A stretch of 14,880 nucleotides of DNA from Actinomycetes bacterium (GTDB lineage Bacteria; Actinomycetota; Actinomycetes; Actinomycetales; Cellulomonadaceae): contig JAEWCA010000223.1 in the NCBI GenBank assembly GCA_023390875.1, forward strand, positions 1-14,880. The letters are read 5' to 3'. Shown here piece by piece: positions 1 through 9,776 of the stretch. The notes under the pieces are model-generated. The model saw nothing but the letters and a program-made list of their open reading frames with translations, was not told where the DNA came from and did not search any database. The position numbers were made by a program, and so were the translations under genes. Every line of letters starts with the position of its first letter. Position 1 is the first letter of the stretch.

Positions 1-191
1 GGTCCCGGCCGGCACGTGAGCAGCACGGCGTCGTCGCCGGCCTCGTCGGCCCACTGCGCGAGCAGCGTCGTCTTGCCGTAGCCGGGCGGTGCGACGACGG
101 CGACGACACGGGCCGGGGACGCGGTGACGAGGCCGAGCAGCGCGGTGCGCCGGACGACGACGAGCGTCGGCCGCGGGCGCCCGCGCGGCAT
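1..191 (-). CDS. P-loop ATPase N-terminus, probably LuxR/MalT-family transcriptional regulator (partial)
   Basis: Only the first 63 codons lie in the window; the gene runs off the left edge. The visible protein has a basic N-terminus, then a hydrophobic strand leading into a Walker A loop, APPGYGKTTLLAQWADEAG, at about residues 34-52. A P-loop so close to the N-terminus, with the form AP.GYGKTTLL..WA, is typical of large ATP-dependent LuxR-type (MalT/STAND) activators, which carry the DNA-binding helix-turn-helix at the far C-terminus, not visible here. The ATG at 191-189 is the only sensible start: no ATG, GTG or TTG lies in frame in the preceding 20 codons I read. The Shine-Dalgarno is weak, and a 10-bp palindrome CGAGATCTCG sits just upstream. 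The gene is on the same strand as the ndh operon, 159 bp downstream of it, and may be independently transcribed. Another STAND ATPase or a SARP-like regulator is possible. Confidence 0.65.
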   Translation of the reverse strand, partial: MPRGRPRPTLVVVRRTALLGLVTASPARVVAVVAPPGYGKTTLLAQWADEAGDDAVLLTCRPG

Positions 192-350
192 CGGCGAGAT
201 CTCGGTGGTGGTGGTAAGAGCGGACGAACCGTGCGAATCGGGGCGAGTCGCATCCACGTCTCGGACGCTACCCCCGAACAACGGGCGCAGCACGACCCGT
301 GCCCCGCGGATCCGGGATCGGGGACGGGACGCGCGGTGAGCGGGCGAGGG
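192..350. other. Intergenic spacer between ndh and the LuxR-like gene
   Basis: No gene is seen in these 159 bp. The spacer holds a candidate hairpin near the ndh end (302-323), a perfect 10-bp palindrome CGAGATCTCG (195-204) directly before the regulator start, and a TAGCGT hexamer on the minus strand (265-270) that could serve as a -10 box. I could not find a convincing -35, so the promoter is only a possibility. Confidence 0.4.
302..323 (-). terminator. Candidate hairpin terminator after ndh
   Basis: About 28 nt past the ndh stop the transcript can fold: an inner GATCC/GGATC inverted repeat with one central base, flanked by CCCC and GGGG arms with a 3-nt bulge. No T-tract follows, so it would be at best a U-less actinobacterial-type terminator at the end of the six-gene operon. 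Similar short GC-rich repeats arise by chance in this base composition. Confidence 0.3.
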
Positions 351-1654
351 TCAGGCCCGGGGCGGCTCCAGGTCGATGTGCGGGACGTCGTCGGTGTCGT
401 CGCCCCACGCGATCCGGCGGGGCGTGTCGTGCGACTCCACGGTCGCGGCGTGGTCGCGGTCGAAGTAGTCCCAGGCCCAGCTGAGGAACGCGTCGGTGCG
501 GCTGTGCACGCCGCTGAGCAGCATCGCGTGCACCCCGAGCCAGGCCGCGAAGGCCACGGGCCCGTCGACCTCGTGCCGGTGCCGGCCGACCTCGGCGACG
601 GCCGCGTTCCGGCCGATCATCGCCATGATGCCCTTGTCCTTGTAGCGGAACGGCTCGGTCGCCTCGCCGCGCATGGTGCGCAGGATGTTCTCGCCGGCCC
701 AGCGCCCCGACTGCTGCGCGACCGAGCGGAGCTGGGGGAGCGTCGGCACGCCGTCGCCCGGTCCGGACGGCACGTTGGCGACGTCGCCGACGGCCCACAC
801 GCCGGGGAAGCCGTCGAGCGCGAGGTCGGCGCGGACGTCGAGCCGTCCGCCCCGGCCGGTGGGCACCCCTGCCGCCGCGAGGATCGCGGGGCCCTTCTCG
901 CCGCCGGCCCAGATGACGGTCCGGGTGGGCAGGTGGGTGCCGTCGCTGAGCTCGACGTGGTCGGGGTGCACGGCGTCGACGCCGGTGCCGAGGCGCAGCA
1001 GCACGCCGTCGTCGGTGAGCTTGCGGTGGGCGTACCGCTGCGCGCGCTCGGAGAACGGACCGAGCACGGCCGGACCACGGTCGACGAGGTGCACGCGACC
1101 CTCGTCGGGCACGCGGCCCGCCTTGCGCAGGGCGGCGAACAGCTCGGCGAGCGCTCCCGCCACCTCGACGCCCGTGGGTCCGCCGCCCACGACCACGACG
1201 TCCAGGGCGCCCGGCTCGACCGGTGCGCCGGCGGCCTGCGTCACGAGCGCCCGGTGGTGCCGGCGCAGCCGCTCGGCGTCCGCGACCGAGTACAGCGGGA
1301 ACGTGTGCTCGGCCGCGCCCGGGATGCCGAAGAAGTTCGGGCTGCCGCCCGCGGCGACCACGAGGTGGTCGGCGGTGAGCGTGCGGCCGTCGTCGAGCGT
1401 GAGGCTGCGGTCGGCGAACGACGCCGCGACGACGTCCTGGACCAGCACCTCGACACCCGGCACGTCCGCGAAGATCGTCCGCAGCGGCCGCGCGACGTCC
1501 TCGGCCGGGAGCTGCGACGTCGCGACCTGGTAGAGCAGCGGCTGGAACTGGTGGTAGTCGGCGCGGTCGACGAGCGTGGTCGCGACGCCCGCCTCGACGA
1601 GCGTCTGCGCGGCGGCCACGCCGGCGAGCCCGCCGCCGAGCACGAGCGCGGTGG

Positions 1655-1658
<4 letters not shown>
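351..1658 (-). CDS. ndh: Type II NADH:quinone oxidoreductase (NDH-2)
   Basis: This 435-aa FAD protein fits single-subunit, non-proton-pumping NADH dehydrogenases that pass electrons from NADH to menaquinone at the inner face of the membrane. An N-terminal GGGLAG (residues 8-13) binds FAD. A second dinucleotide fold with VVVVGGGPTGVEVAG (154-168) binds NADH. WAVGDVA (288-294) is the second FAD contact, and PQLRSVAQQSG (308-318) lies where NDH-2 enzymes have their AQ-rich quinone-site motif. The C-terminal third holds an aromatic, amphipathic stretch (about 368-400), the usual membrane anchor; no signal peptide is seen. The GTG start at 1658-1656 overlaps the stop of the GH15 gene as GTGA and has GGGAG at 1667-1671, 8 nt upstream, so translation is probably coupled. 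It is the last gene of the cydAB operon, which suits a short NADH-to-bd-oxidase chain. A related FAD-dependent pyridine nucleotide-disulphide oxidoreductase is the less likely alternative. Confidence 0.87.
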
Positions 1659-3526
<1,868 letters not shown>

Positions 3527-3544
3527 GACGTCTCCAAGGGTGTC

Positions 3545-5098
3545 TCAGCCGAGCCGGGCGAGCAGGTGGTCGCCGACGCGCAGCGCGTTGGCCATCGCCG
3601 TGAGCGCGGGGTTCACGGCGCCGATGCTGGGGAAGAAGCTCGTGTCGACGACGTACAGGTTGTCGACCTCGTGCGCGCGGCAGTCCGCGTCGAGCACCGA
3701 CGTGGCCGGGTCGGTGCCGAACCGGACGGTGCCGGCCTGGTGCGCGCAGCCCGCGACCGGGACGTCGTTCTTCATGTAGACGTCGCGCGGCACGAGGTGG
3801 TGCGGGTGCATGCCGAGGTGGCCGAGGTTGTCCTTGACCCGCCGGTAGAGCTCGTCGCGCGGCTGCCGGTTGTTCGGCGTGTAGCTCAGGGCGACGTGCC
3901 CGTCGGGCGCGAGCGTCACGCGGTTGTCGGGGTCGGGCAGGTCCTCGGCGGACAACCAGAAGTCGACGGCGTGCTCCGCGACGTCCTGCAGCGCGAACAG
4001 CGGTGCGAGCCTCGCCTCGACCGGCTTCTCGCCGCGGTACATCGGCGCCGACGACTTCCCGACCATCTGCACGTTGCCCATCGGGTACGGGAACGCCTCG
4101 TCGCCGAAGTAGTAGTCGTTGAGGCCGAGCGTCTTCTGGAACCGGGTGTCGTTGCGCTCGAGCGAGATCGCGAGGAACGCCCGGCTGTTGTGGAACATGT
4201 AGTTGCGGCCCACCTGGTCGGACCCGTTCGCGAGGCCGTGCGGGTGCCGGTCGTTGGCGCTGGCCAGCAGCAGGCGCGCGGAGTTCGCCGCCCCCGCCGA
4301 CACGACGACCACGTCGCCGCTGAACCGCCGTTCCTCGCCGTCGACGACCGCGACGACGTCCGTGACCGTGCGCCCGCCCGCGTCCGTCTCCAGGCGACGC
4401 ACCTCGGCGTTGCGCACCAGCGTCACGTTGGGGTGCTCGATCGCGGGCCGCACCGCGACCACGTCGGCGTCGGACTTGGCGTGCACCAGGCACGCGAAGC
4501 CGTCGCACGTGCCGCACCGGATGCACCGGCTGAACGCCGGGTTCGCCTCGTCGAGCTGCACGCCCGACGGCGAGTGGAACGGGTGCAGACCGATCGCCGT
4601 GAGGTCGTCGAACAGCCGCTGGATGCGCGGTTCGTGCGAGGCGGGCGGGTACGGGTACCCGGCGCTCGCGGGCGGCTCGGTCGGGTCCTCGCCGCGTGCG
4701 CCGTGCACCTGGTACAGCGACTCGGCCTGGCTGTAGTACGGCTCGAGCTCGTCGTACCCGATCGGCCACGCCGGCGACAGCCCGCCGTGGTGGTGCAGCT
4801 CGCCGAAGTCCTGCTCGCGCAGCCGGTCCAGCGCCGCGCCGTAGAACTTGGTGGCACCGCCGACGACGTAGTGCACCTGCGGCTGGAACGGCTTGCCCGC
4901 GCCGTCGTACCAGGTGTCGGGGGACACGTACCGGTTGTCGACGAACACCGCGGTCGCGTCCCAGTTCTCGATCTCGCGGGGCAGCCAGTCGCCGCGCTCG
5001 AGCACGAGGACGCGCTTGCCCGACGGCGCCAGCCGGTGCGCGAGCGTGCCGCCGCCGGCCCCCGAGCCGACGATCACGACGTCGTAGTGGTCGGTCAT
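3545..5098 (-). CDS. GMC-family FAD-dependent oxidoreductase with Cys cluster
   Basis: The 517-aa protein shows the glucose-methanol-choline fold: an N-terminal FAD motif VVIVGSGAGGGTLAHRL (7-23) with the acidic end LVLERG (31-36), a GGATKFYGA loop (80-88), and a C-terminal block with His453 (CAHQAGTVRFGTDP) and Asn496 (IGAVNPALT), which align with the catalytic His/Asn pair. Between the two halves is CIRCGTCDGFAC: Cys192, 195, 198 and 203, the position where several GMC dehydrogenases carry a cysteine-rich segment. This argues for a dehydrogenase rather than an oxygen-using oxidase. The substrate is probably a sugar or sugar derivative but unknown. No Tat or Sec signal is seen, so it appears cytoplasmic. 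ATG at 5098 follows the SDR stop by one base (TGAcATG) with no clear Shine-Dalgarno, suggesting reinitiation. I rejected the longer in-frame upstream extension because it lies inside the SDR gene and reads as shadow sequence. Confidence 0.88.
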   Translation of the reverse strand: MTDHYDVVIVGSGAGGGTLAHRLAPSGKRVLVLERGDWLPREIENWDATAVFVDNRYVSPDTWYDGAGKPFQPQVHYVVGGATKFYGAALDRLREQDFGELHHHGGLSPAWPIGYDELEPYYSQAESLYQVHGARGEDPTEPPASAGYPYPPASHEPRIQRLFDDLTAIGLHPFHSPSGVQLDEANPAFSRCIRCGTCDGFACLVHAKSDADVVAVRPAIEHPNVTLVRNAEVRRLETDAGGRTVTDVVAVVDGEERRFSGDVVVVSAGAANSARLLLASANDRHPHGLANGSDQVGRNYMFHNSRAFLAISLERNDTRFQKTLGLNDYYFGDEAFPYPMGNVQMVGKSSAPMYRGEKPVEARLAPLFALQDVAEHAVDFWLSAEDLPDPDNRVTLAPDGHVALSYTPNNRQPRDELYRRVKDNLGHLGMHPHHLVPRDVYMKNDVPVAGCAHQAGTVRFGTDPATSVLDADCRAHEVDNLYVVDTSFFPSIGAVNPALTAMANALRVGDHLLARLG

Positions 5099-5099
5099 G

Positions 5100-5867
5100 T
5101 CACAGGCCCGGGCTGCTGTGCATGATGCCGCCGTCCGCGAACACCGTCGTGGCGGTGAGGTACGAGGCGCCCTCGTCGGCGAGGAATGCGACGAGCGAGG
5201 CGATCTCGCTCGGCTCCGCCATCCGGCCCAGGGGGATCGCGGCGTCGAGCGTCCGCATCTTCTCGGGGTCGGCCATCGTCGAGGTGTTGATGGGCGTCGC
5301 CACCGCACCGGGACCGACGCCGACCACCTGCACGCCCTGCGGCCCGAGCTCGACCCCCGCGGTCCTCGTCAGCATCCGCATGCCGCCCTTGGACAGGCAG
5401 TACGGCGTGTTCCCCGGCATCGGCCAGTCCTCGTGCACCGACGTCATGTTGATGATCCGGCCGCCCGTGCCCTGCTTGATCATCTGCTTCGCGGCGATCT
5501 GCGTGCCGAAGAACGCGCTCTTGAGGTTGATCTCCATGACCCGCTCGTACTGCTCCTCGGTGGTGTCGAGGATCGACGTGCGGGTCTCGATGCCGGCGTT
5601 GTTCACCATGACGTCGAGCCGCCCGAACGTCTCCACGGTCGTCGCGACGAGCCGTTCGAGGTCCGCGACCTTGCTCACGTCCGCCTGCACGCCGATCGCC
5701 TTGTCGCCGAGCGCGGCCACCTGCTTCTCGAGCAGCTCGGTCGCCTCGGGGTTCGCCACGTAGTCGATGACGACGTTCGCACCGGCCTCGGCCAGGGCGA
5801 GCACCACGGCCTTCCCGATGCCGCTGTTGCCGCCGGTCACGACGGCCACCTTCCCGTGCAGGGTCAT
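5100..5867 (-). CDS. SDR-family oxidoreductase, glucose 1-dehydrogenase-like
   Basis: At 255 aa this is a classical short-chain dehydrogenase. It has the TGGNSGIG cofactor loop (11-18), NNAG (89-92), and the catalytic set Asn114 (EINLKS), Ser143 (MTSVHE), Tyr156 and Lys160 (YCLSK). The segments INMTSVHEDWP (139-149), GPGAVATPIN (185-194) and the FADGG C-terminus (243-247) resemble Bacillus-type glucose 1-dehydrogenases, which oxidise beta-D-glucose to gluconolactone with NAD(P)+. That substrate is likely but not proven, because SDR substrates drift easily. ATG at 5867-5865 overlaps the cydB stop as ATGA, and a strong AAGGAG lies at 5875-5880, 7 nt upstream, so translation is both coupled and independently primed. 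It sits between cydB and the GMC gene. If it makes NADH, NDH-2 at the end of the same operon would reoxidise it. Confidence 0.9.
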   Translation of the reverse strand: MTLHGKVAVVTGGNSGIGKAVVLALAEAGANVVIDYVANPEATELLEKQVAALGDKAIGVQADVSKVADLERLVATTVETFGRLDVMVNNAGIETRTSILDTTEEQYERVMEINLKSAFFGTQIAAKQMIKQGTGGRIINMTSVHEDWPMPGNTPYCLSKGGMRMLTRTAGVELGPQGVQVVGVGPGAVATPINTSTMADPEKMRTLDAAIPLGRMAEPSEIASLVAFLADEGASYLTATTVFADGGIMHSSPGL

Positions 5868-6919
5868 GTCAGGGCTCCTTCGTCGAGCGGGGTGGACGGA
5901 CCCGGCACCGCGTCGGGGCCGGCAGGGACCGGCGGGCCCGTGACCCGCCGGCGGAAGACGACGTACGACCAGCTCTGGTAGAGCAGGACGACGGGCATGA
6001 GGAACGCCGCGACGACCGTCATCACCTGCAGCGCGTACGTGCCGGACGCGGTCCCGGCGACGGTGAGCGTGTACGCGGGGTCGGTGCTCGACACGAGCAC
6101 GGCGGGGTAGAGGTTCGTGAACAGCGACACGACCGTGAAACCGACGGCGACCGCGGTCGCGGCGAACGACCAGCCGTCCCGGTGGGCGCGCAGCAGCAGC
6201 GCGGCGACGAGCACCGCGACGACGGCGAGCACCGGGGGGACGGCCCCGCGCAGCGCGGGCGCGTCCGACAGCGTGGGCGTCCAGGCGGCGAACGCGACGA
6301 GCAGCGCGACCGCGGGCCACACGGCGACGGTCGCGACCCGGTGCGCCCGCCGCCGGACCACGGCGTCCGTGCGCAGCACGAGGAACGTCGCACCGTGCAG
6401 CACGCACAGCGCGAGCAGCGTCACGCCGACGAGCAGCCCGTACCCGGTGACCACGTCCGCGACCGAGCCCGTGAACTCCTCGTCGGCGCCCACCGGCAGC
6501 CCGGCCAGGAGGTTGCCGAGCGCGACGCCGAGCAGCAGGGGGCACAGCGCGCTGCCGGTCGTCAGGCACCACGACCACGTGTGCCGCCACCGTGCGTGGT
6601 CCATGCGGCCCCGGAACTCGAACGACACGCCGCGGGCGATGAGCGCGACGAGCAGCAGCACGACGGCGAGGTACAGCGCGGAGAACCACGTCGCGTACCA
6701 CGACGGGAAGGCCGCGAACACGCCCGCGCCCGCGACGACGAGCCACACCTCGTTGCCGTCCCAGAACGGGCCGATCGTGTTGATCGCGACGCGCCGTTCG
6801 GTGTCCGTGCGCCCGACGAGCATGTGCAGCATCCCGACGCCGAAGTCGAACCCCTCGAGCACGAAGAAGCCGGTGAACAGGAACGCCACCACCACGAACC
6901 ACACGGTCGGCAGGTCCAT
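5864..6919 (-). CDS. cydB: Cytochrome bd quinol oxidase subunit II (CydB)
   Basis: This 351-aa polytopic membrane protein is the second subunit of the bd-type terminal oxidase, which reduces O2 to water with quinol electrons and high oxygen affinity. The N-terminus MDLPTVWFVVVAFLFTGFFV leads into LEGFDFGVGML (21-31), with Asp25 at the conserved acidic position of the first helix. PFWDGNEVWLVVAGAGVFAAFP (starting at 51) is the family signature. Many hydrophobic segments follow, consistent with the eight or nine helices usual in CydB. The C-terminal tail is short, polar and Pro/Gly-rich. ATG at 6919-6917 has only a weak G-rich ribosome site (6926-6930). The gene follows cydA by 43 bp and overlaps the SDR gene by 4 bp. 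No cydDC maturation transporter is present in the window, which is unusual only if it is missing from the genome. Confidence 0.95.
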   Translation of the reverse strand: MDLPTVWFVVVAFLFTGFFVLEGFDFGVGMLHMLVGRTDTERRVAINTIGPFWDGNEVWLVVAGAGVFAAFPSWYATWFSALYLAVVLLLVALIARGVSFEFRGRMDHARWRHTWSWCLTTGSALCPLLLGVALGNLLAGLPVGADEEFTGSVADVVTGYGLLVGVTLLALCVLHGATFLVLRTDAVVRRRAHRVATVAVWPAVALLVAFAAWTPTLSDAPALRGAVPPVLAVVAVLVAALLLRAHRDGWSFAATAVAVGFTVVSLFTNLYPAVLVSSTDPAYTLTVAGTASGTYALQVMTVVAAFLMPVVLLYQSWSYVVFRRRVTGPPVPAGPDAVPGPSTPLDEGALT

Positions 6920-6962
6920 CGACTACCCCCGGGTCTCGTCGAGAAAGGTCGTGTCGAGAAGG

Positions 6963-8363
6963 TCAGAACGTGAGCACCGGGACGCGCGGCGATCCGTCGT
7001 CGACCGCGTCGCTCTCGTCGGGCTCGAGCTCGAGGCCGCGGCGCGCGAACCGCAGCATGAGGAACACGTTCACGGCGCCGAGCAGCAGGAAGACGCCGTA
7101 GAACACGGCCAGGCTGGTCACGAGCTCGGCCGTGCTGACCGACGGGGACACGCCGTCGGCGGTCTTCATGAGGCCCTGCACGATCCAGGGCTGGCGGCCG
7201 TTCTCGGTGAGCATCCACCCGGCGGTGTTCATCACGAGCGGCGCGGCGACGGCCCACGTCGCGACCCACAGGAACACGCGCGCGGTCGGCAGGCGCCCGC
7301 GCCACCAGAGCCACGCGCCCCACAGGGCGAGGAGCGCGGCGAGCGAGCCGAGGTACGCCATGACCCGCATCGACCAGTACTGCACGAACACGTTCGGCAC
7401 GTAGTTCCCGGGGCCGAACTCCTCCTGGTACTGCGCGTTCAGCTCGTTCAGCCCCTGCACCGACCCGTCGAACGTGCCGGTGGCCAGCAGGGAGAGCAGG
7501 TGCGGGATCTCGATGATCTTCGACGGGTCCTGGTCGTTGTTGCCGCCGCCCACCTGGAACGCCGAGAACGAGCACGGCCCGCAGTCGGTCCACTGCGCCT
7601 CGGCCGCGGAGATCTTCATCGGCTGGTACGTCGCCTCGATCACGCCGAGGTGGCTCCCGACGCCGAGCGTGAGCAGGATCGACGGCAGCAGCACCACCAG
7701 CGAGAGCTTCGCGGAGCGGGTGAACAGCGAGACGTGCTCGCCGCGCCGCAGGTACCAGGCGGACACGCCCAGCATGACGAACGTGCCAGTCACCGCGGCG
7801 GCGAGCAGCACGTGCAGGTAGCCCCACAGGAACACGGGGTTCGTCAGGAGGGCGCCGATGTCCGTGAGCCGCGGCCGCCCCGACGAGTCCAGCGCGTACC
7901 CGACCGGGTGCTGCATCCACGAGTTGGCCGCCATGATGAACGCGGCCGACCCGGCCGCCCCGAGCGCGACGAGCCACGCCGACAGCAGGTGCACGCGCGG
8001 CGGCAGCACGCGCCAGCCGAACACCCACAGGCCAATGAACGTCGACTCGAGGAAGAACGCCGCCAGGCCCTCCATCGCGAGCGGCGCCCCGAACACGTCG
8101 CCGACGAACCGCGAGTACGACGACCAGTTCATGCCGAACTGGAACTCCTGCACGAGCCCCGTGACCACGCCGACGGCGACGTTGATGAGCAGCAGGGTGC
8201 CGAAGAACTTCGTCAGCCGTCGGTGCTCCGCGTCACCCGACCGGAACCACATGGTGTGCAGCACCGCGACCAGGAACGCCAGCCCGATCGTGATCGGCAC
8301 GAACAGGAAGTGGTAGATGCTCGTCGACGCGAACTGCAGGCGAGCGAGGTCGAGTGCGGACAC
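6963..8363 (-). CDS. cydA: Cytochrome bd quinol oxidase subunit I (CydA)
   Basis: The 466-aa haem-carrying subunit of bd oxidase. Recognisable positions, by analogy with E. coli CydA, are His18 (STSIYHFLF; haem b595 ligand), Glu98 and Glu106 (AMEGLAAFFLESTF), His184 (GYLH; b558 ligand), Met335 (SMRVM; b558 ligand), and Lys250/Glu255 (MKISAAEA) at the quinol site. GWMLTENGRQPWIVQG (382-397) is the family hallmark. The periplasmic Q-loop is short, as in actinobacterial enzymes, and contains CGPC (261-264). The start is GTG at 8363-8361 with GGGAG at 8369-8373, 5 nt upstream; translation from here begins MSALDLARLQFASTS, the expected N-terminus. It is the first gene of the six-gene cyd operon, 117 bp after ackA. 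The leader can form a stem that ends at the ribosome-binding site. Confidence 0.96.
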   Translation of the reverse strand: MSALDLARLQFASTSIYHFLFVPITIGLAFLVAVLHTMWFRSGDAEHRRLTKFFGTLLLINVAVGVVTGLVQEFQFGMNWSSYSRFVGDVFGAPLAMEGLAAFFLESTFIGLWVFGWRVLPPRVHLLSAWLVALGAAGSAAFIMAANSWMQHPVGYALDSSGRPRLTDIGALLTNPVFLWGYLHVLLAAAVTGTFVMLGVSAWYLRRGEHVSLFTRSAKLSLVVLLPSILLTLGVGSHLGVIEATYQPMKISAAEAQWTDCGPCSFSAFQVGGGNNDQDPSKIIEIPHLLSLLATGTFDGSVQGLNELNAQYQEEFGPGNYVPNVFVQYWSMRVMAYLGSLAALLALWGAWLWWRGRLPTARVFLWVATWAVAAPLVMNTAGWMLTENGRQPWIVQGLMKTADGVSPSVSTAELVTSLAVFYGVFLLLGAVNVFLMLRFARRGLELEPDESDAVDDGSPRVPVLTF

Positions 8364-8480
8364 CCCTGCTCCCTCGAGGTGGCGGAGCCCTCAGCCGCAC
8401 GCGGCGGCGCAGGACCGGTTCACCTCGAGCGTCGGACCGCCGGTGCGCGGCCTCATCACCCCGGCAGGATGAAAGGGACG
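8364..8480 (-). other. cydA leader / ackA-cydA intergenic region
   Basis: These 117 bp separate ackA from the cyd operon. I saw no clear -10/-35 pair, no Rex-type operator and no terminator with a T-tract, so the two blocks may be cotranscribed or the promoter may be atypical. The main visible structure is a pair of 9-nt complementary arms (CTCGAGGTG and CACCTCGAG) around a smaller GCCGC/GCGGC hairpin, next to the cydA ribosome site. Confidence 0.5.
8373..8429 (-). promoter_or_regulatory. Candidate RNA stem in the cydA 5' leader
   Basis: On the cydA message the arm at 8429-8421 is perfectly complementary over 9 nt to the arm at 8381-8373, with 39 nt between. The intervening sequence can form its own GCCGC/GCGGC hairpin. 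The 3' arm ends directly against the GGAG of the cydA Shine-Dalgarno and shares one G with it. Folding could limit ribosome access. The CTCGAG core is self-palindromic, so a protein-binding role is also possible. Confidence 0.35.
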
Positions 8481-9776
8481 TCAGGCGTGCCCGGCGGCCG
8501 CCGGTGCGGGGTCGGACTCGTCGCTCGTGCCCTCCAGGCCGGCCGCCTCGATGGTCGCGACGGCCTGGCGGGCGATCGCGAGCTCCTCGTTGGTCGGCAC
8601 GACCATGACCAGCGTGCTGGTCCAGTCGGGCGAGATGATCGTCGGCTCCTTCTTGCGGCCCGCGTTGCGCTCGGGGTCGACGGCGATGCCGAGCGACTCC
8701 AGGCCCGCGAGCGCGAGCGCCCGGACGGCGTCGTCGTTCTCGCCGACCCCGGCCGTGAACGTGATGACGTCGACCCGGCCGAGCACCGCGTGGTACGCGC
8801 CGACGTACTTGCGCAGCCGGTGGATGTACACGTCGAGCGCGCGCTGTGCGGCGGGGTCGCCGGACTCGATGAGCTGGTGCAGCGCGCGGAAGTCGTTCTC
8901 GCCCGCGAGGCCCTTGAGCCCGGACCGGCGGTTGAGCAGGTCGTCGACGTCGTCCACGGACATGCCGGCGTTGCGCTGCAGGTGGATGAGCACGGCGGCG
9001 TCGATGTCGCCCGAGCGGGTGCCCATGACGAGCCCCTCGAGCGGGGTGAGGCCCATCGACGTCTCGACGGCCACGCCGCCGCGCACGGCCGACGCGGACG
9101 CGCCGTTGCCGAGGTGCAGCACGATCTGGTTGAGGTCCTCGAGCCGCCGCCCGAGCACGCGGGCCACCTTGCCGGACACGTACTGGTGCGACGTGCCGTG
9201 GAACCCGTACCTCCGCACCCCGTACTGCTCGGCCACGTCGGTGTCGATCGCGTACGTCGCGGCGGCGTCGGGCAGCGTGTGGAAGAACGCGGTGTCGAAC
9301 ACCACGACGTGCGGCACGTCCGGCAGCAGCTCGCGCGCCACCTGGATGCCCGTGAGGTTCGGCGGGTTGTGCAGGGGAGCGAGCGGGGACAGCGCGTCGA
9401 TCTTGGCGATCACGTCGTCGTCGACGACCGCCGGACCCGTGAACGTCGACCCGCCGTGCACCACCCGGTGCCCGACGGCGATCACGTGCGCCTCCGTGAG
9501 GTCGGGCCCGACCTCGTCGAACAGCCCGAGCACCGTGCGCAGGCCCGCGCCGTGGTCCGGCACCGGGTCGTGCCGCTCGGTCGTGTTGCCGCCGAACGTG
9601 TGCTTGACGATGCCCTCGTCCTCGCCGATGCGCTCGACGATCCCGGACGCGATCGCCTCGCCGCCCACCGGGTTGACGAGCTGGTACTTGATCGACGACG
9701 ACCCCGAGTTCACGACGAGCACGCTGCCGTGCGCCCCGTGGGCGCTGTGGGCCGAGGGCCGGGTGATCGGGTTCAT
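8481..9776 (-). CDS. ackA: Acetate kinase
   Basis: The enzyme (431 aa) catalyses acetyl phosphate + ADP = acetate + ATP in the cytosol. Family motifs appear in order: [15 protein letters not shown] (19-33), GHRVVHGG (102-109, with Arg104), [10 protein letters not shown] (160-169, with Asp161), [11 protein letters not shown] (190-200, with His193), [12 protein letters not shown] (220-231), [18 protein letters not shown] (242-259, with Arg254) and FTAGVGEND (340-348, with Glu346). These cover the phosphate, catalytic and nucleotide sites of the acetate kinase/sugar kinase fold. The ATG at 9776-9774 overlaps the pta stop as ATGA and has GGAGG at 9787-9791, 10 nt upstream. This start gives a 17-residue lead with repeated His ([10 protein letters not shown]); a GTG at codon 19 is a possible internal start but lacks the coupling. 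It closes the xfp-pta-ackA block and yields ATP from phosphoketolase-made acetyl phosphate. Confidence 0.97.
   Translation of the reverse strand: MNPITRPSAHSAHGAHGSVLVVNSGSSSIKYQLVNPVGGEAIASGIVERIGEDEGIVKHTFGGNTTERHDPVPDHGAGLRTVLGLFDEVGPDLTEAHVIAVGHRVVHGGSTFTGPAVVDDDVIAKIDALSPLAPLHNPPNLTGIQVARELLPDVPHVVVFDTAFFHTLPDAAATYAIDTDVAEQYGVRRYGFHGTSHQYVSGKVARVLGRRLEDLNQIVLHLGNGASASAVRGGVAVETSMGLTPLEGLVMGTRSGDIDAAVLIHLQRNAGMSVDDVDDLLNRRSGLKGLAGENDFRALHQLIESGDPAAQRALDVYIHRLRKYVGAYHAVLGRVDVITFTAGVGENDDAVRALALAGLESLGIAVDPERNAGRKKEPTIISPDWTSTLVMVVPTNEELAIARQAVATIEAAGLEGTSDESDPAPAAAGHA

Noticed and set aside
195..204. Palindrome CGAGATCTCG as an operator of the LuxR-like gene
   Set aside because: It is only 10 bp, lies partly in the ribosome-site zone, and I found no second copy nearby. 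It is kept only as a note in the spacer entry.
8364..8480. A Rex (NADH-sensing) operator before cydA
   Set aside because: No TTGTGAA-N4-TTCACAA-like sequence can be read on either strand here.
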